Assembly (NCBI GenBank): GCA_018304055.1
Contig: JAGVWY010000002.1
Location: 1-37,506 of the forward strand
Length of the DNA: 37,506 nucleotides
Direction: 5' to 3'
Source: Candidatus Pacearchaeota archaeon
GTDB taxonomy: Archaea > Nanobdellota > Nanobdellia > Pacearchaeales > GW2011-AR1
Shown here: positions 1 through 9,375 of the stretch, one piece after another
Position numbering within the stretch: position 1 is the stretch's first letter
How the letters are laid out: the number at the start of each line of letters is the position of its first letter
The notes under the pieces: model-generated
The model's database searches: none
Seen by the model: the letters and a program-made list of their open reading frames with translations, nothing else
Told to the model about the DNA's origin: nothing
Translations under genes and position numbers: made by a program

Positions 1-45
1 AAATATGGATAGCAAGAGGAAAATTATCTATCAATAATAAAATTT

Positions 46-85
46 CAATTTTTTATCTGATTATTGAGAATAATCAAATTGAATT
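46..85. repeat. Hairpin GATTATT-GAG-AATAATC nested in TTCAATTT/AAATTGAA
   Basis: two nested perfect inverted repeats. Confidence 0.5.
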
Positions 86-188
86 GTAACACAGCCTGTG
101 AAGTCTAGGGCGTGTTAGGGTTTTTGAGCACCTCAAAATTTATTTGGTCTAGATCATTTTATTAAAAACCTGATAATAAATGAGAATA

Positions 189-227
189 ACAAAAGGGAGA
201 GTTTCCTCTCCCAAAACCTTCTTTTGT
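189..227. repeat. Hairpin GGGAGAG-TTTC-CTCTCCC with outer ACAAAA/TTTTGT
   Basis: perfect 7-bp inverted repeat nested in a 6-bp outer inverted repeat. Confidence 0.6.
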
Positions 228-344
228 ATAATAAAAATAGGGTTTATTTAAATGATTTAGGTGATTCAATGTTTATTTGAGAAATAAAATATTGAAAACT
301 TTATGTTTGAAAATATATTTAAATTCTTTTTATTATACATTTTC

Positions 345-812
345 ATGGATAATCTTATAACAAAAGCAAAAATTGAGAAATATTATGTGATAACATTAAA
401 GGCGTTAGAAATTGCAAAGCAATCAGTTTCAATAGAGAATTTTGAAAAAATAGGAGTAACAAAATTCTCTAAGAAGGACTCAGAGAACAAGTTCTCTGAT
501 ACATTCAAAATCAGAGATTTTGAAGTCTTTGACGAATTTTCCTTAGGAATTAAAATTCCTAATCCTTCAACTTCAAAGAAGATTGAAGTCCTCGGAAAAC
601 AGGGTTATTCAAAGTCCTCAATAGGAAAAAAGAAACAATCTGAAGAAATCTTATTGATGGTTGAATGTTACTTGAAAGACTCGCTTTATTTCAAAGAAAA
701 AAAAGATTATGTTAATGCATTTGCATGTTTAAATTATGCCCATGGATGGTTAGATTGTGGAGCGAGATTAAAAATTTTTGATGTTAAAGATAATAAATTA
801 TTTAGTGTCTAG
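345..812 (+). CDS. DUF357-family protein interrupted by an in-frame hairpin-rich insert; start at ATG 345 preferred over 303
   Basis: C-terminus YLKDSLYFKEKKDYVNAFACLNYAHGWLDCGARLKIFDV matches the archaeal DUF357 pattern; N-terminal helix IEKYYVITLKALEIAK; roughly 65 extra aa between them. Confidence 0.75.
   Translation: MDNLITKAKIEKYYVITLKALEIAKQSVSIENFEKIGVTKFSKKDSENKFSDTFKIRDFEVFDEFSLGIKIPNPSTSKKIEVLGKQGYSKSSIGKKKQSEEILLMVECYLKDSLYFKEKKDYVNAFACLNYAHGWLDCGARLKIFDVKDNKLFSV
431..625 (+). repeat. Coding palindromic element, copy A (inside DUF357 gene)
   Basis: 12-bp inverted repeat TAGAGAATTTTG/CAAAATTCTCTA, further hairpins, 3' end CAAAGTCCTCAATAG; first 50 nt match 24335-24384 with one mismatch. 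Confidence 0.8.
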
Positions 813-815
813 AGA

Positions 816-1181
816 TTATTGTTTAGACAAAGCTTTCTTGATATTTTCAATTCTCTCCATTATAAATTTTGCAAGATAAGCTTCAGATATTCTATGGGTT
901 CCGGTTCTTCCAGGCCTTATTGAACTTTCCTCTCTACATATTTCTCTTCCATTTTGGTCAATAACTTCAAGCATGTTATAGTTTTCTTTTAATCCACCAC
1001 TTGTAATTGTTAGAGTAGTTTCTAATCCCTGAATTTTATAATAGATTATCCCTCTATCTTCTCTAGGATAATAATGATAAGAATTTGGAAATTCTCCTGC
1101 TTTTTGCTGAAGGAATCTAATTATAGACTCTCTAAGCTTTTGACATACATAATCAACAGACCTATATTCCTTCTCAGTCAT
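816..1181 (-). CDS. hypothetical protein
   Basis: 121-aa ORF, no overlapping competitor, downstream gene oriented away. Confidence 0.6.
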   Translation of the reverse strand: MTEKEYRSVDYVCQKLRESIIRFLQQKAGEFPNSYHYYPREDRGIIYYKIQGLETTLTITSGGLKENYNMLEVIDQNGREICREESSIRPGRTGTHRISEAYLAKFIMERIENIKKALSKQ

Positions 1182-1271
1182 GGTTACATCATTTAAAGTC
1201 TCTTAAAAACTATTATTATTCTATATTATATATGTGAGAATATTTAAATAATTTGCTTTTTTATTATTCAC

Positions 1272-1961
1272 ATGAAAGAGGTAGTAATTATTAGTCTTGG
1301 AGGGAGTTTAATAATTCCTGATGTAATCAACGTGAAATTTTTAAGGGAATTTAAAAAAGTTATTCTGAAAAATTCAAGAAGATATAGGTTTATTCTTGTT
1401 TGTGGTGGAGGGAAAACTGCTAGAAATTATATTAATGGATTAGAAGAACAGAAAATGTTTAGGAAAAGAATGTTTCAATCCTTGTTAGGAATAGAGGCAA
1501 CTAAATTAAACGCAAAATTTTTAATTTATTTTTTTGGAAGGAGATTTAATAAAACCATTCCAAAAGATATGAAAGATATTGAAGAGCATTTAAAAAAGTA
1601 TAACGTAGTTATTTGTGGTGCTTTAAGATATTCTAAAAAACAAACATCAGATTCAACTGCTGCAAAACTTGCAAAGCATTTTAACAGCGTATTTATTAAC
1701 ATGACAAATGTTCCTGGATTGTATGATAAAAGTCCTAGGAAATATAGAAATGCGAAGTTCATTCCTTATATTAATTATAAAGATTTTTTAAAAATGGCTA
1801 AAAAAATTGAATTTCGTCCAGGACAGCATTTTGTTATTGACCAAACTGCTGCAAAGATTATTAAAAAATATAAAATAAGAACGTTTGTTATAGATGGTGA
1901 TATGAAAAATTTTGATAATTTATTAAATGAAAAGCATTTTGTTGGAACGGTTATTGGATAA
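1272..1961 (+). CDS. pyrH: UMP kinase, archaeal type
   Basis: IISLGGSLI, VCGGGKTARNYI, TNVPGLYDKSPRKYRNAKFIP; amino-acid-kinase fold of archaeal UMP kinase. Confidence 0.85.
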   Translation: MKEVVIISLGGSLIIPDVINVKFLREFKKVILKNSRRYRFILVCGGGKTARNYINGLEEQKMFRKRMFQSLLGIEATKLNAKFLIYFFGRRFNKTIPKDMKDIEEHLKKYNVVICGALRYSKKQTSDSTAAKLAKHFNSVFINMTNVPGLYDKSPRKYRNAKFIPYINYKDFLKMAKKIEFRPGQHFVIDQTAAKIIKKYKIRTFVIDGDMKNFDNLLNEKHFVGTVIG

Positions 1962-2008
1962 GATTTTTTATTCATTAGTTTTTTAAATAAAATAAGTCTA
2001 TAATTATT

Positions 2009-2458
2009 ATGATAATTGATACTTTAAACATTAATGAAGTACGTAGGCAGATACAAAAAATAAAAAAAGAAGTTCCAAAAGAGGAAATTATTGTTATCTC
2101 CAAAGATGATGATTATAACAGAAAAATCCTTGAAATGAAAGATGTTGATGTTTTGCTTTTAAGTTTTCATAATAGAAAAGATAAACTAAAACAAAGGGAT
2201 TCAGGATTAAATGAAGTTTTTGCTAAATTAGCTAAAGAAAATAATATTAGAATTGGATTAGATATTAATGAATTAAAAAAATTAAATAAAAAAGATAAAT
2301 AACTTGTTTTAAGCAGAATCAAGCAGAATATTTTTTTATGTAAAAAAATAGGATGTGAATTAACTGTTTTTCCTAAAGAAAAATATAATAAACAGGATAT
2401 AATTAGTTTATTTTTAATTTTAGGAAGTGATACGAAATTGGCGAGAAGAGCTGTTTAA
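2009..2458 (+). pseudogene. rnp3: RNase P subunit p30 (Rpp30/Rnp3), interrupted by in-frame TAA at 2300-2302
   Basis: N-part VDVLLLSFHNRKDKLKQRDSGLNEVFAKLAKENNIRIGLDINEL and the same-frame continuation after TAA, LVLSRIKQNIFLCKKIGCELTVFPKEKYNKQDIISLFLILGSDTKLARRAV*, together resemble Rpp30. Confidence 0.75.
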
Positions 2459-2491
2459 ATTTTAATTGTTAACTGATAATAAATATCAAAC

Positions 2492-2953
2492 TTAATGATT
2501 GGATAATTTTATCGAATATTCTACGGCACCCTTTATTTCTTCTCTCATTCTGCGAATGTAATCAGGAATATCTCCATAACAAATTATATTTACACTAAGA
2601 GGATTAAGCATTATATCTAATTCTCCTGGGTACCATTCTGCCGTTTTAAAGCTTATAAATTGACAACGTTTTTTCATATTTTCCGATTCTCTAGTTTCTC
2701 TTTCTAATCTATATATTCTTAATAATTTATCTTTTGTTGGCTCAATAACTCTAGTTTCATAACAAACCGGGACTCTCTCGTCTAAATCTAAACCTAACTT
2801 TACTGTAATATCTCGGGATTGCCTCAATATATCAGAAGGACTAAAATCATATAACTCAACTTTAATAAAATCACATCTTGGATCAAATTCAGGAAGGTGT
2901 TTTAACACTCTTTCCATATCTTCTACAGACATTGGATCTATATCTACTATCAT
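2492..2953 (-). CDS. hypothetical protein
   Basis: 153-aa ORF with good composition. Confidence 0.6.
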   Translation of the reverse strand: MIVDIDPMSVEDMERVLKHLPEFDPRCDFIKVELYDFSPSDILRQSRDITVKLGLDLDERVPVCYETRVIEPTKDKLLRIYRLERETRESENMKKRCQFISFKTAEWYPGELDIMLNPLSVNIICYGDIPDYIRRMREEIKGAVEYSIKLSNH

Positions 2954-3062
2954 ATAATAATGGTTATTAGATAATATTTATACTTTACTATTTTTAACAT
3001 ATCTAGCTTTAATTTACTTATTTTTAGATTAATCTTATAAACCCAATAGTGCTTTATTTTAA

Positions 3063-4586
3063 ATGATAGATAAAGAAGATATCAAAAAGACAATAGAATA
3101 CCTAAGCCTTTTGGAAAGAAAGATAATTCCTTTTCTTAATGAAGGGAATTTGGACAAAATATCTGAAAAATCTGGATTAGACAAAACGAGTGTTATGAGA
3201 GCTTTAGAATTTCTCTCTAATAAAAAAATTGTTTCTTTGAAAATTGAAACAGAAAAGTTAGTTGAGCTTGGTATTAATGGTGTACTTTATTCAAGACAAG
3301 GGCTTCCTGAAAGGAGACTTATGAACCTTATAGCTGAAAGAAACAGTGTCTCATTGAATGACGCCAAGACATCAACAGGATTGAATGATAATGAATTTAA
3401 GGCCAGTATTGGAGTATTGAAAAAAAAAGCTTTGATTAATGTAGTTAATGAGAATATAATATTAACTGGAAAAAAAGAAGAGCTTTCTCATAAAAGTTTA
3501 GAGGAAAAATTCTTAGAGTCATTACCAAAAAAATTTGATGACCTCTCTCTAGAAGAAAAATATGCCTTTGAAAATCTGAAAAACAGGAAAGAAATAATTG
3601 AACTACAAGATAAAAAAATTGTAAATGTTATTGTTAACTATACATGGAAATTGCTAATGAAAGAAAGATTAGATGAAGAGCTTATAGAGTCTATAACGCC
3701 TGAAGTTATCAAATCTTCTGTATGGAAAAAAAAGAAACTAAGGAAATATGATATTATGAGTAGTGTTCCAAGAATTTATGGAGGAAAAAGACATTTTATT
3801 AACCAGGCAATTGATTATGCAAAAAAAATATGGCTTGAGATGGGATTCAAAGAAATGGAAGGAAATTTAATTCAAAGCAGTTTCTGGAATTTTGATGCAT
3901 TATTCACTGCACAAGACCATCCTGTTAGAGAGTTACAAGATACTTTTTTTATTAAATGGAAAGAAGTAAAGATAGATGATAAAAAATTAGTTGATAATGT
4001 TAGAAAAGCTCATGAAGGAAAAATAGTAGGAAAGGGGTGGGGAGAAAAATGGGAAGAGTCTGAAAGCAGGAAACTTGTTTTAAGGACTCATACTACCTGT
4101 TTATCAGCTCAAACCCTTAAGAAAATTAAGGAGAATAAGGAATTTCCTGCAAAATATTTTGCATTAGGAAAGTGTTTCAGAAATGAAACAGTTGACTGGA
4201 GCCATGGCTTTGAATTTAATCAAACAGAAGGAATTGTAGTTGATGAAAATGCAAATTTCAAACAGTTATTAGGTTATTTAAAAGAATTTTTCAAAAAAAT
4301 GGAATATGAAAAAATTAGAATAAGACCTGGCTATTTTCCTTACACAGAACCAAGTTTAGAAATAGATATTTTTCATCCTATTAGAAAGGAGTGGGTTGAA
4401 TTAGGAGGTGCTGGCATGTTTCGTCCAGAAGTTACAGTTCCTATTTTTGGAAAGCATATTCCTGTTTTAGCTTGGGGACCTGGATTTGACAGGATTATTA
4501 TGGAATTTTTTAATATAACTGATTTAAGAGAGATGTACAAGAATGATATTAATAAATTGAGAGAAATGAGAGTTTGGAATAAATAA
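3063..4586 (+). CDS. pheS: phenylalanine-tRNA ligase alpha subunit (archaeal)
   Basis: HPVRELQDTFF, LRTHTTCLSAQTL, GKCFRNETVDWSHGFEFNQTEGIV, LAWGPGFDRIIM; N-terminal HTH-like region. Confidence 0.95.
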   Translation: MIDKEDIKKTIEYLSLLERKIIPFLNEGNLDKISEKSGLDKTSVMRALEFLSNKKIVSLKIETEKLVELGINGVLYSRQGLPERRLMNLIAERNSVSLNDAKTSTGLNDNEFKASIGVLKKKALINVVNENIILTGKKEELSHKSLEEKFLESLPKKFDDLSLEEKYAFENLKNRKEIIELQDKKIVNVIVNYTWKLLMKERLDEELIESITPEVIKSSVWKKKKLRKYDIMSSVPRIYGGKRHFINQAIDYAKKIWLEMGFKEMEGNLIQSSFWNFDALFTAQDHPVRELQDTFFIKWKEVKIDDKKLVDNVRKAHEGKIVGKGWGEKWEESESRKLVLRTHTTCLSAQTLKKIKENKEFPAKYFALGKCFRNETVDWSHGFEFNQTEGIVVDENANFKQLLGYLKEFFKKMEYEKIRIRPGYFPYTEPSLEIDIFHPIRKEWVELGGAGMFRPEVTVPIFGKHIPVLAWGPGFDRIIMEFFNITDLREMYKNDINKLREMRVWNK

Positions 4587-4587
4587 G

Positions 4588-4848
4588 ATGGAAATAAAAA
4601 AGAAAACCTGGCCAGAACATTTTCAAAAAATAATAGATGGAAAAAAGAAATTTGAAGTTAGGCTAGCTGACTTTAGTATAAAGGAAGGAGATATATTAAT
4701 CTTAGAAGAGTATGATCCGGAATCAAAAGAATACACTGGAAGAAGTATTAAGAAAAAAGTAAATTTTGTTACAAAATTTAATCCGACCGAAATGCATGTT
4801 CTAGATGATATTAAAAAATTTGGATTTTTATTAATAGGAATTGAATAA
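4588..4848 (+). CDS. ASCH-domain / DUF3850-like protein
   Basis: WPEHFQKIIDGKKKFEVRLADFSIKEGDILILEEYDPESKEYTGRSIKKKV. Confidence 0.7.
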   Translation: MEIKKKTWPEHFQKIIDGKKKFEVRLADFSIKEGDILILEEYDPESKEYTGRSIKKKVNFVTKFNPTEMHVLDDIKKFGFLLIGIE

Positions 4849-4947
4849 ATGAAAGGAAAAATTAATATAATGGAGATTTTATTTTGGATATTAATTATAA
4901 TACTAATTATACTAGGAATATATGTATTATTTAGAAGTATAATATGA
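4849..4947 (+). CDS. small single-TM peptide (32 aa)
   Basis: MKGKINIMEILFWILIIILIILGIYVLFRSII*; starts directly after the upstream stop and overlaps the next start by ATGA; absent from ORF track. Confidence 0.5.
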   Translation: MKGKINIMEILFWILIIILIILGIYVLFRSII

Positions 4948-5249
4948 TAAAAATTGAAGATATAATATTTTGGATTCTTATTTCAGCTATAGTAGCTATT
5001 GCTTTATGGCTATTAAGCGGATCTCCACCAGAAATAGACGCATTGATTACTATTGCTTTATTTGTAGCTGCTTCAGAGATGCTTATCTGGAGAAAGATTT
5101 TTTCAATAGAAAAAAATACGACAATAGGATTTATGAGAGTAAAACATGATTTGGATGTTATGAGAAAAGAAATGAATTTCCAATTTATTAACTTGAATGA
5201 CAGATTTGATAATTTAGACAGTAAATTAAATGTAGTTATGAGAAAATGA
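4944..5249 (+). CDS. small membrane protein with C-terminal coiled region
   Basis: two hydrophobic helices plus heptad-like tail; overlaps the next ORF by ATGA. Confidence 0.65.
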   Translation: MIKIEDIIFWILISAIVAIALWLLSGSPPEIDALITIALFVAASEMLIWRKIFSIEKNTTIGFMRVKHDLDVMRKEMNFQFINLNDRFDNLDSKLNVVMRK

Positions 5250-6001
5250 AAATAGTTGCAATCGGAGGAGGTGAAATAGGAAGGCCTGGATATAAAATTG
5301 AAACGAGGAAAATAGATGAAGAGATTATTAAGCTTTCAAGAAAAAAACATCCAAAAGTTTTGTTTATTCCATCTGCAAGTGGAGATAGTAGAACATATTT
5401 TGAAATTTTCTCGAAATATTATGGAAAGAAATTAAAATGCAAAACCGATGTTTTGTATCTAATCTCAAAAAAAGATAGACTTCCTAAAAATGAGACAAAG
5501 AAAAAAATCCTAGATTCTGATATCATTTATGTTGGTGGTGGAAATACACTAAGAATGTTAAAAATCTGGAGGAAGCATGGAATAGATAAATTATTATATC
5601 AAGCTGGGAAAAAAGGGATTGTTTTATCAGGATTAAGTGCAGGTGCAATTTGCTGGTTTAAATATGGAAATAGTGATTCTATGAAATTCGGAAAAAAGAA
5701 AAGCAAGAAATTAATAAAGCTGAAAGCATTAAACCTTTTTAATATAATGTTATGTCCACATTATGATGTTGAAAAAAATAGAAGGTCATCTTTAAAAAAA
5801 ATGATAAAAAAACAAGGAGGATTTGCTATTGCTTTAAATAATTGCTCTGCATTAGAGATCATTGATAATAAATACAGAATAATAACTTCTTTAAAAAAAG
5901 CAAATGCATATAAGATTTATAAAAATGAAGGCAGAATTATAGAAAAACCTTTATTACCTATTAGAGATTTTAAACCATTGCAGGAGTTGACAAAAAGATG
6001 A
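5246..6001 (+). CDS. peptidase E-like (S51) / class I glutamine amidotransferase-like protein
   Basis: VLFIPSASGD, DIIYVGGGNTLRMLKIW, VLSGLSAGAICWF. Confidence 0.8.
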   Translation: MKIVAIGGGEIGRPGYKIETRKIDEEIIKLSRKKHPKVLFIPSASGDSRTYFEIFSKYYGKKLKCKTDVLYLISKKDRLPKNETKKKILDSDIIYVGGGNTLRMLKIWRKHGIDKLLYQAGKKGIVLSGLSAGAICWFKYGNSDSMKFGKKKSKKLIKLKALNLFNIMLCPHYDVEKNRRSSLKKMIKKQGGFAIALNNCSALEIIDNKYRIITSLKKANAYKIYKNEGRIIEKPLLPIRDFKPLQELTKR

Positions 6002-6804
6002 ATATAAAAACAAAAGAGACTAAACTAAGAAACTTTGCTAAGTCTGTGATAGATTATCCTAAATATAAGAATGAGATTAATTATCTATTATCAAAACTTG
6101 ATTTAACAAAAGACAAGGTTGTACAATCTTATGTGGATTATGATTTAGATATATCTAAATATGGAAATGAAATTTATGAGTCATTATCTATGAGGTTTGT
6201 TTTACATCTTCATAATTTATTGAAGGAAAGCTGGCATCAAGAAAGACAGAAAACTATAATGAAAATGATTAAAAAACTGGACATAAAAGACGCTGTAGAT
6301 ATAGGTTTTGGAGTTCCTACAAAATATATTAGAGAATCTGTATTAAAAACGAGAAAAATTAAATTAACTTTGGCTGATGTTTATGACTCTGCTTTCAAGT
6401 TTGCAGAGCAATTATTGAATTATTTAGACAGAAATTGGAAAGAAATAATATTTTTTAAAAAAGTGGATATGAATGATTATGAATATCCTGGAGATTATGA
6501 TTTGTATTTATTCATAGATTCAATTGAACACGTAAAAAATCCGAGTAAATATCTATCAAAAATAGTAAAAGAAAGTCCTGATAATTCTGTATTTATTTTT
6601 TCATTACCGATAGGTCCAAAAGTAAATACTCATTTTATAGAATGGAAAAACTATAAAGAAGCTGAAAAATGGTTAAATGGGCATGATTTAAAAATAAGAG
6701 TTTCTAAAAAAGTTTATGTTAATCCTAAAGTTGATTTGTTTGCTGAACAGTTAGATTATAAATTTTATAATTTAATATTAACAGCTGAAAAAATAAAAAA
6801 ATGA
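5998..6804 (+). CDS. class I SAM-dependent methyltransferase-like protein
   Basis: AVDIGFGVPTKYIRESV, YDLYLFIDSIEHVKNPSKYLSKI. Confidence 0.65.
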   Translation: MNIKTKETKLRNFAKSVIDYPKYKNEINYLLSKLDLTKDKVVQSYVDYDLDISKYGNEIYESLSMRFVLHLHNLLKESWHQERQKTIMKMIKKLDIKDAVDIGFGVPTKYIRESVLKTRKIKLTLADVYDSAFKFAEQLLNYLDRNWKEIIFFKKVDMNDYEYPGDYDLYLFIDSIEHVKNPSKYLSKIVKESPDNSVFIFSLPIGPKVNTHFIEWKNYKEAEKWLNGHDLKIRVSKKVYVNPKVDLFAEQLDYKFYNLILTAEKIKK

Positions 6805-8450
6805 CAATCCTTACATTAAATAGAAAAGAGCTGGAAAAGAAAATAGGAAAAATAGATGAGAAAATAGAAAATAGGATAAGTATGTTTGGAACTCCTATTG
6901 ATAGTATAAATGATAATGAAATAAGTATAGAAGTTTTCCCTAATAGGCCGGATCTTCTGTCATTGCATGGATTTACTAGGTCATTTTTAGCTTTTTTAGG
7001 AAAGGATAAAGGATTAATTAATTATAGGGTTGAAAAACCATTAAAAGACTATAGGGTAGTCATTGAGAAAAGTGTTAAAAAAGTAAGACCTTATACTGCT
7101 TGTGCTATTGTTAAAGGAATTAAATTTGATGAAAGTAAGATAAGGGAAATTATAGAACTGCAAGAAAAGCTTCATGCAAGTTACGGGAGAAATAGAAAAA
7201 AACTTGCAATAGGAATTTATCCTCTCGAGGAAATTAGACTTCCTATAACTTTCCTCGCAAGAAATCCAGAAAAAATTGCTTTTCAACCATTAGATTTTCC
7301 AAAAATAATAAATGCAAAACAAATTTTAAGCAAACATCCAAAAGGAAAAGAATATGGTTATTTATTGAAAGATTGTGAAGTATACCCTATTTTTGAAGAT
7401 TCAAAAGGAGAAATTTTGAGCATGCCTCCTATTATTAATTCAGAAAAAACCGGAAAGATAACTGAAAAAACAAAAGATGTTTTTATAGAATGCTCAGGAT
7501 TTAATAAAGAGTATCTCGATAAAACACTGAATATTATTGTAAGTGTCCTTTCTGATTTTAATGGAAGAATTTATGCTGTTGAAATTGAAGACAAAGGAGA
7601 ACGCAAAAAATATCTTTCTCCTAATCTGAAAGCTGAAAAAATAACTTTTTCTCCTGAATTTTTAAATAAAAATTTAGGGATGCATTTTAATGAGAATGAA
7701 ATAAAAGAGAATTTATCAAAAATGGGAATTGGATATTCAAAGGAAAAGAATAAATACTATGCCTTAATTCCATCATACAGAACTGACATTCTTCATGAAA
7801 TTGATTTAGCTGAAGAAATAGCCATTGCATATGGATATGAAAATTTTGAGGCAGAAATTCCTGCTATTTCAACAATCGGAGAAGAAAGTAAAACTGGAAT
7901 TATTAAAAGAAAAATTTCAGAAGTTTTAATTGGTTCAGGGCTTTTGGAAATCTCTAGTTATCATTTATCAACGAAAGAAAAGCAATTCAAAAAAATTGGT
8001 TACAAAGATTTTAGAGATAAATTGATAGAGGTTGTTGATTCAAAAACTGAAAGAAATATCTTAAGGGATTCCTTGTTAGCAAACTCAATAGAAATATTAA
8101 GCGAGAATACAGATGTTTCTTATCCACAAAAAATTTTTGAGGTAGGAACTGTTTTTTATAGTAACAAAAATGCTATTGAGGAGGAGGAAAGATTATGCAT
8201 TAGCTTATGCCATGAAAAAGCAAATTTTACTGAAATAAAGCAGGTTTTAGAATACCTCTTGAAGATGTTTACCTTATCTTATGAGATGAAAGAAAGTAGT
8301 CATCCAAGTTTTATTGATGGGAGATGTGGAGAAATTATTGTTAACAATAAAAAAGTTGGAATAATAGGAGAAATTCATCCTAGTATATTATATAACAATA
8401 AAATATTTATGCCTGTTGCGTCTCTTGAAATAGAAACAAGGTTTTTTTGA
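6801..8450 (+). CDS. pheT: phenylalanine-tRNA ligase beta subunit (archaeal)
   Basis: VEVFPNRPDLLSLHGFTRSFLAFLG, YRTDILHEIDLAEEIAIAYGYENF, GRCGEIIVNNKKVGIIGEIHP. Confidence 0.93.
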   Translation: MTILTLNRKELEKKIGKIDEKIENRISMFGTPIDSINDNEISIEVFPNRPDLLSLHGFTRSFLAFLGKDKGLINYRVEKPLKDYRVVIEKSVKKVRPYTACAIVKGIKFDESKIREIIELQEKLHASYGRNRKKLAIGIYPLEEIRLPITFLARNPEKIAFQPLDFPKIINAKQILSKHPKGKEYGYLLKDCEVYPIFEDSKGEILSMPPIINSEKTGKITEKTKDVFIECSGFNKEYLDKTLNIIVSVLSDFNGRIYAVEIEDKGERKKYLSPNLKAEKITFSPEFLNKNLGMHFNENEIKENLSKMGIGYSKEKNKYYALIPSYRTDILHEIDLAEEIAIAYGYENFEAEIPAISTIGEESKTGIIKRKISEVLIGSGLLEISSYHLSTKEKQFKKIGYKDFRDKLIEVVDSKTERNILRDSLLANSIEILSENTDVSYPQKIFEVGTVFYSNKNAIEEEERLCISLCHEKANFTEIKQVLEYLLKMFTLSYEMKESSHPSFIDGRCGEIIVNNKKVGIIGEIHPSILYNNKIFMPVASLEIETRFF

Positions 8451-8488
8451 ACAGAAAAGATTAAAAGTGATTATTACTAAAATTTTTT

Positions 8489-9352
8489 ATGAAACAGCTA
8501 GTTGAACTAGCAGATGAATATGAAGCAAATCCGAGAAAAAGAATCCCAGATACCTCTAAAGCCAGGGCAATAAGGACATACTACGAGTGGGAACTTCTTC
8601 CTTTCCGTGATATTAAAAAATATGAGAGTGTTAAAGAGAGATATATTAGAGATAAAAATGAAGCAATAAGAAGAATTGAATCGCTCGAGCATCTCGGTCG
8701 CAGGAAACAATTTGCTGAAGCTAAAAAATTAACAGAATGTTTGAATGATGAAGTAGGTGAAAACTATGATTTAACTGTAGCTTGTGGAATATGGGAAACA
8801 GATATAACTTTATTGAGCATTCTTGCTGAAAATCTAGATGATAATGATAGGCTAATTGTTGATTGTGGTTGTGGAACTGGACTTGATTTAAATGCACTTG
8901 CTTTACTTTTTCCAGATAAAAAATTTATTGGATATGACATATCTACAGAACAAATTGATGCTGCAAAAAAAAGGACATCAAGATCAGGAAATAAGAATGT
9001 AGGATTATTTGTTGGAAATCACAGGGATGACTTCTTTCCATTAGAACCAAACTCTGTTGATGTTATGTATTTTAAACACGCGACTTGGGAAGAAGAATTT
9101 ATTCCTGGTTATATGGAAGAAATAAGAATGGATAAATCTGCGAGGTTCAGATTGATGCAATCAAGATACAAAAATGCAAGAAGATTATTGAAAGATGACG
9201 GCACTTTAGTTCTAATGGGGATGATTAATTTACCATTAGATAAATGTAGATATATAAGTTCTCTGATGCCTGGATTCGAAAGAACAAATTCTATTTTTCT
9301 GGATGAACATAAAGTTATAACTTATTATATAGCTTCATATCAAAAAACTTAA
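8489..9352 (+). CDS. class I SAM-dependent methyltransferase
   Basis: LIVDCGCGTGLDLNALALLFPDKKFIGYDIS. Confidence 0.75.
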   Translation: MKQLVELADEYEANPRKRIPDTSKARAIRTYYEWELLPFRDIKKYESVKERYIRDKNEAIRRIESLEHLGRRKQFAEAKKLTECLNDEVGENYDLTVACGIWETDITLLSILAENLDDNDRLIVDCGCGTGLDLNALALLFPDKKFIGYDISTEQIDAAKKRTSRSGNKNVGLFVGNHRDDFFPLEPNSVDVMYFKHATWEEEFIPGYMEEIRMDKSARFRLMQSRYKNARRLLKDDGTLVLMGMINLPLDKCRYISSLMPGFERTNSIFLDEHKVITYYIASYQKT

Positions 9353-9375
9353 TTAGGTAATTTCACTAGATATAT

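Noticed and set aside
1526-1975. Minus-strand ORFs inside pyrH
   Set aside because: Antisense to a well-supported kinase, no family features.
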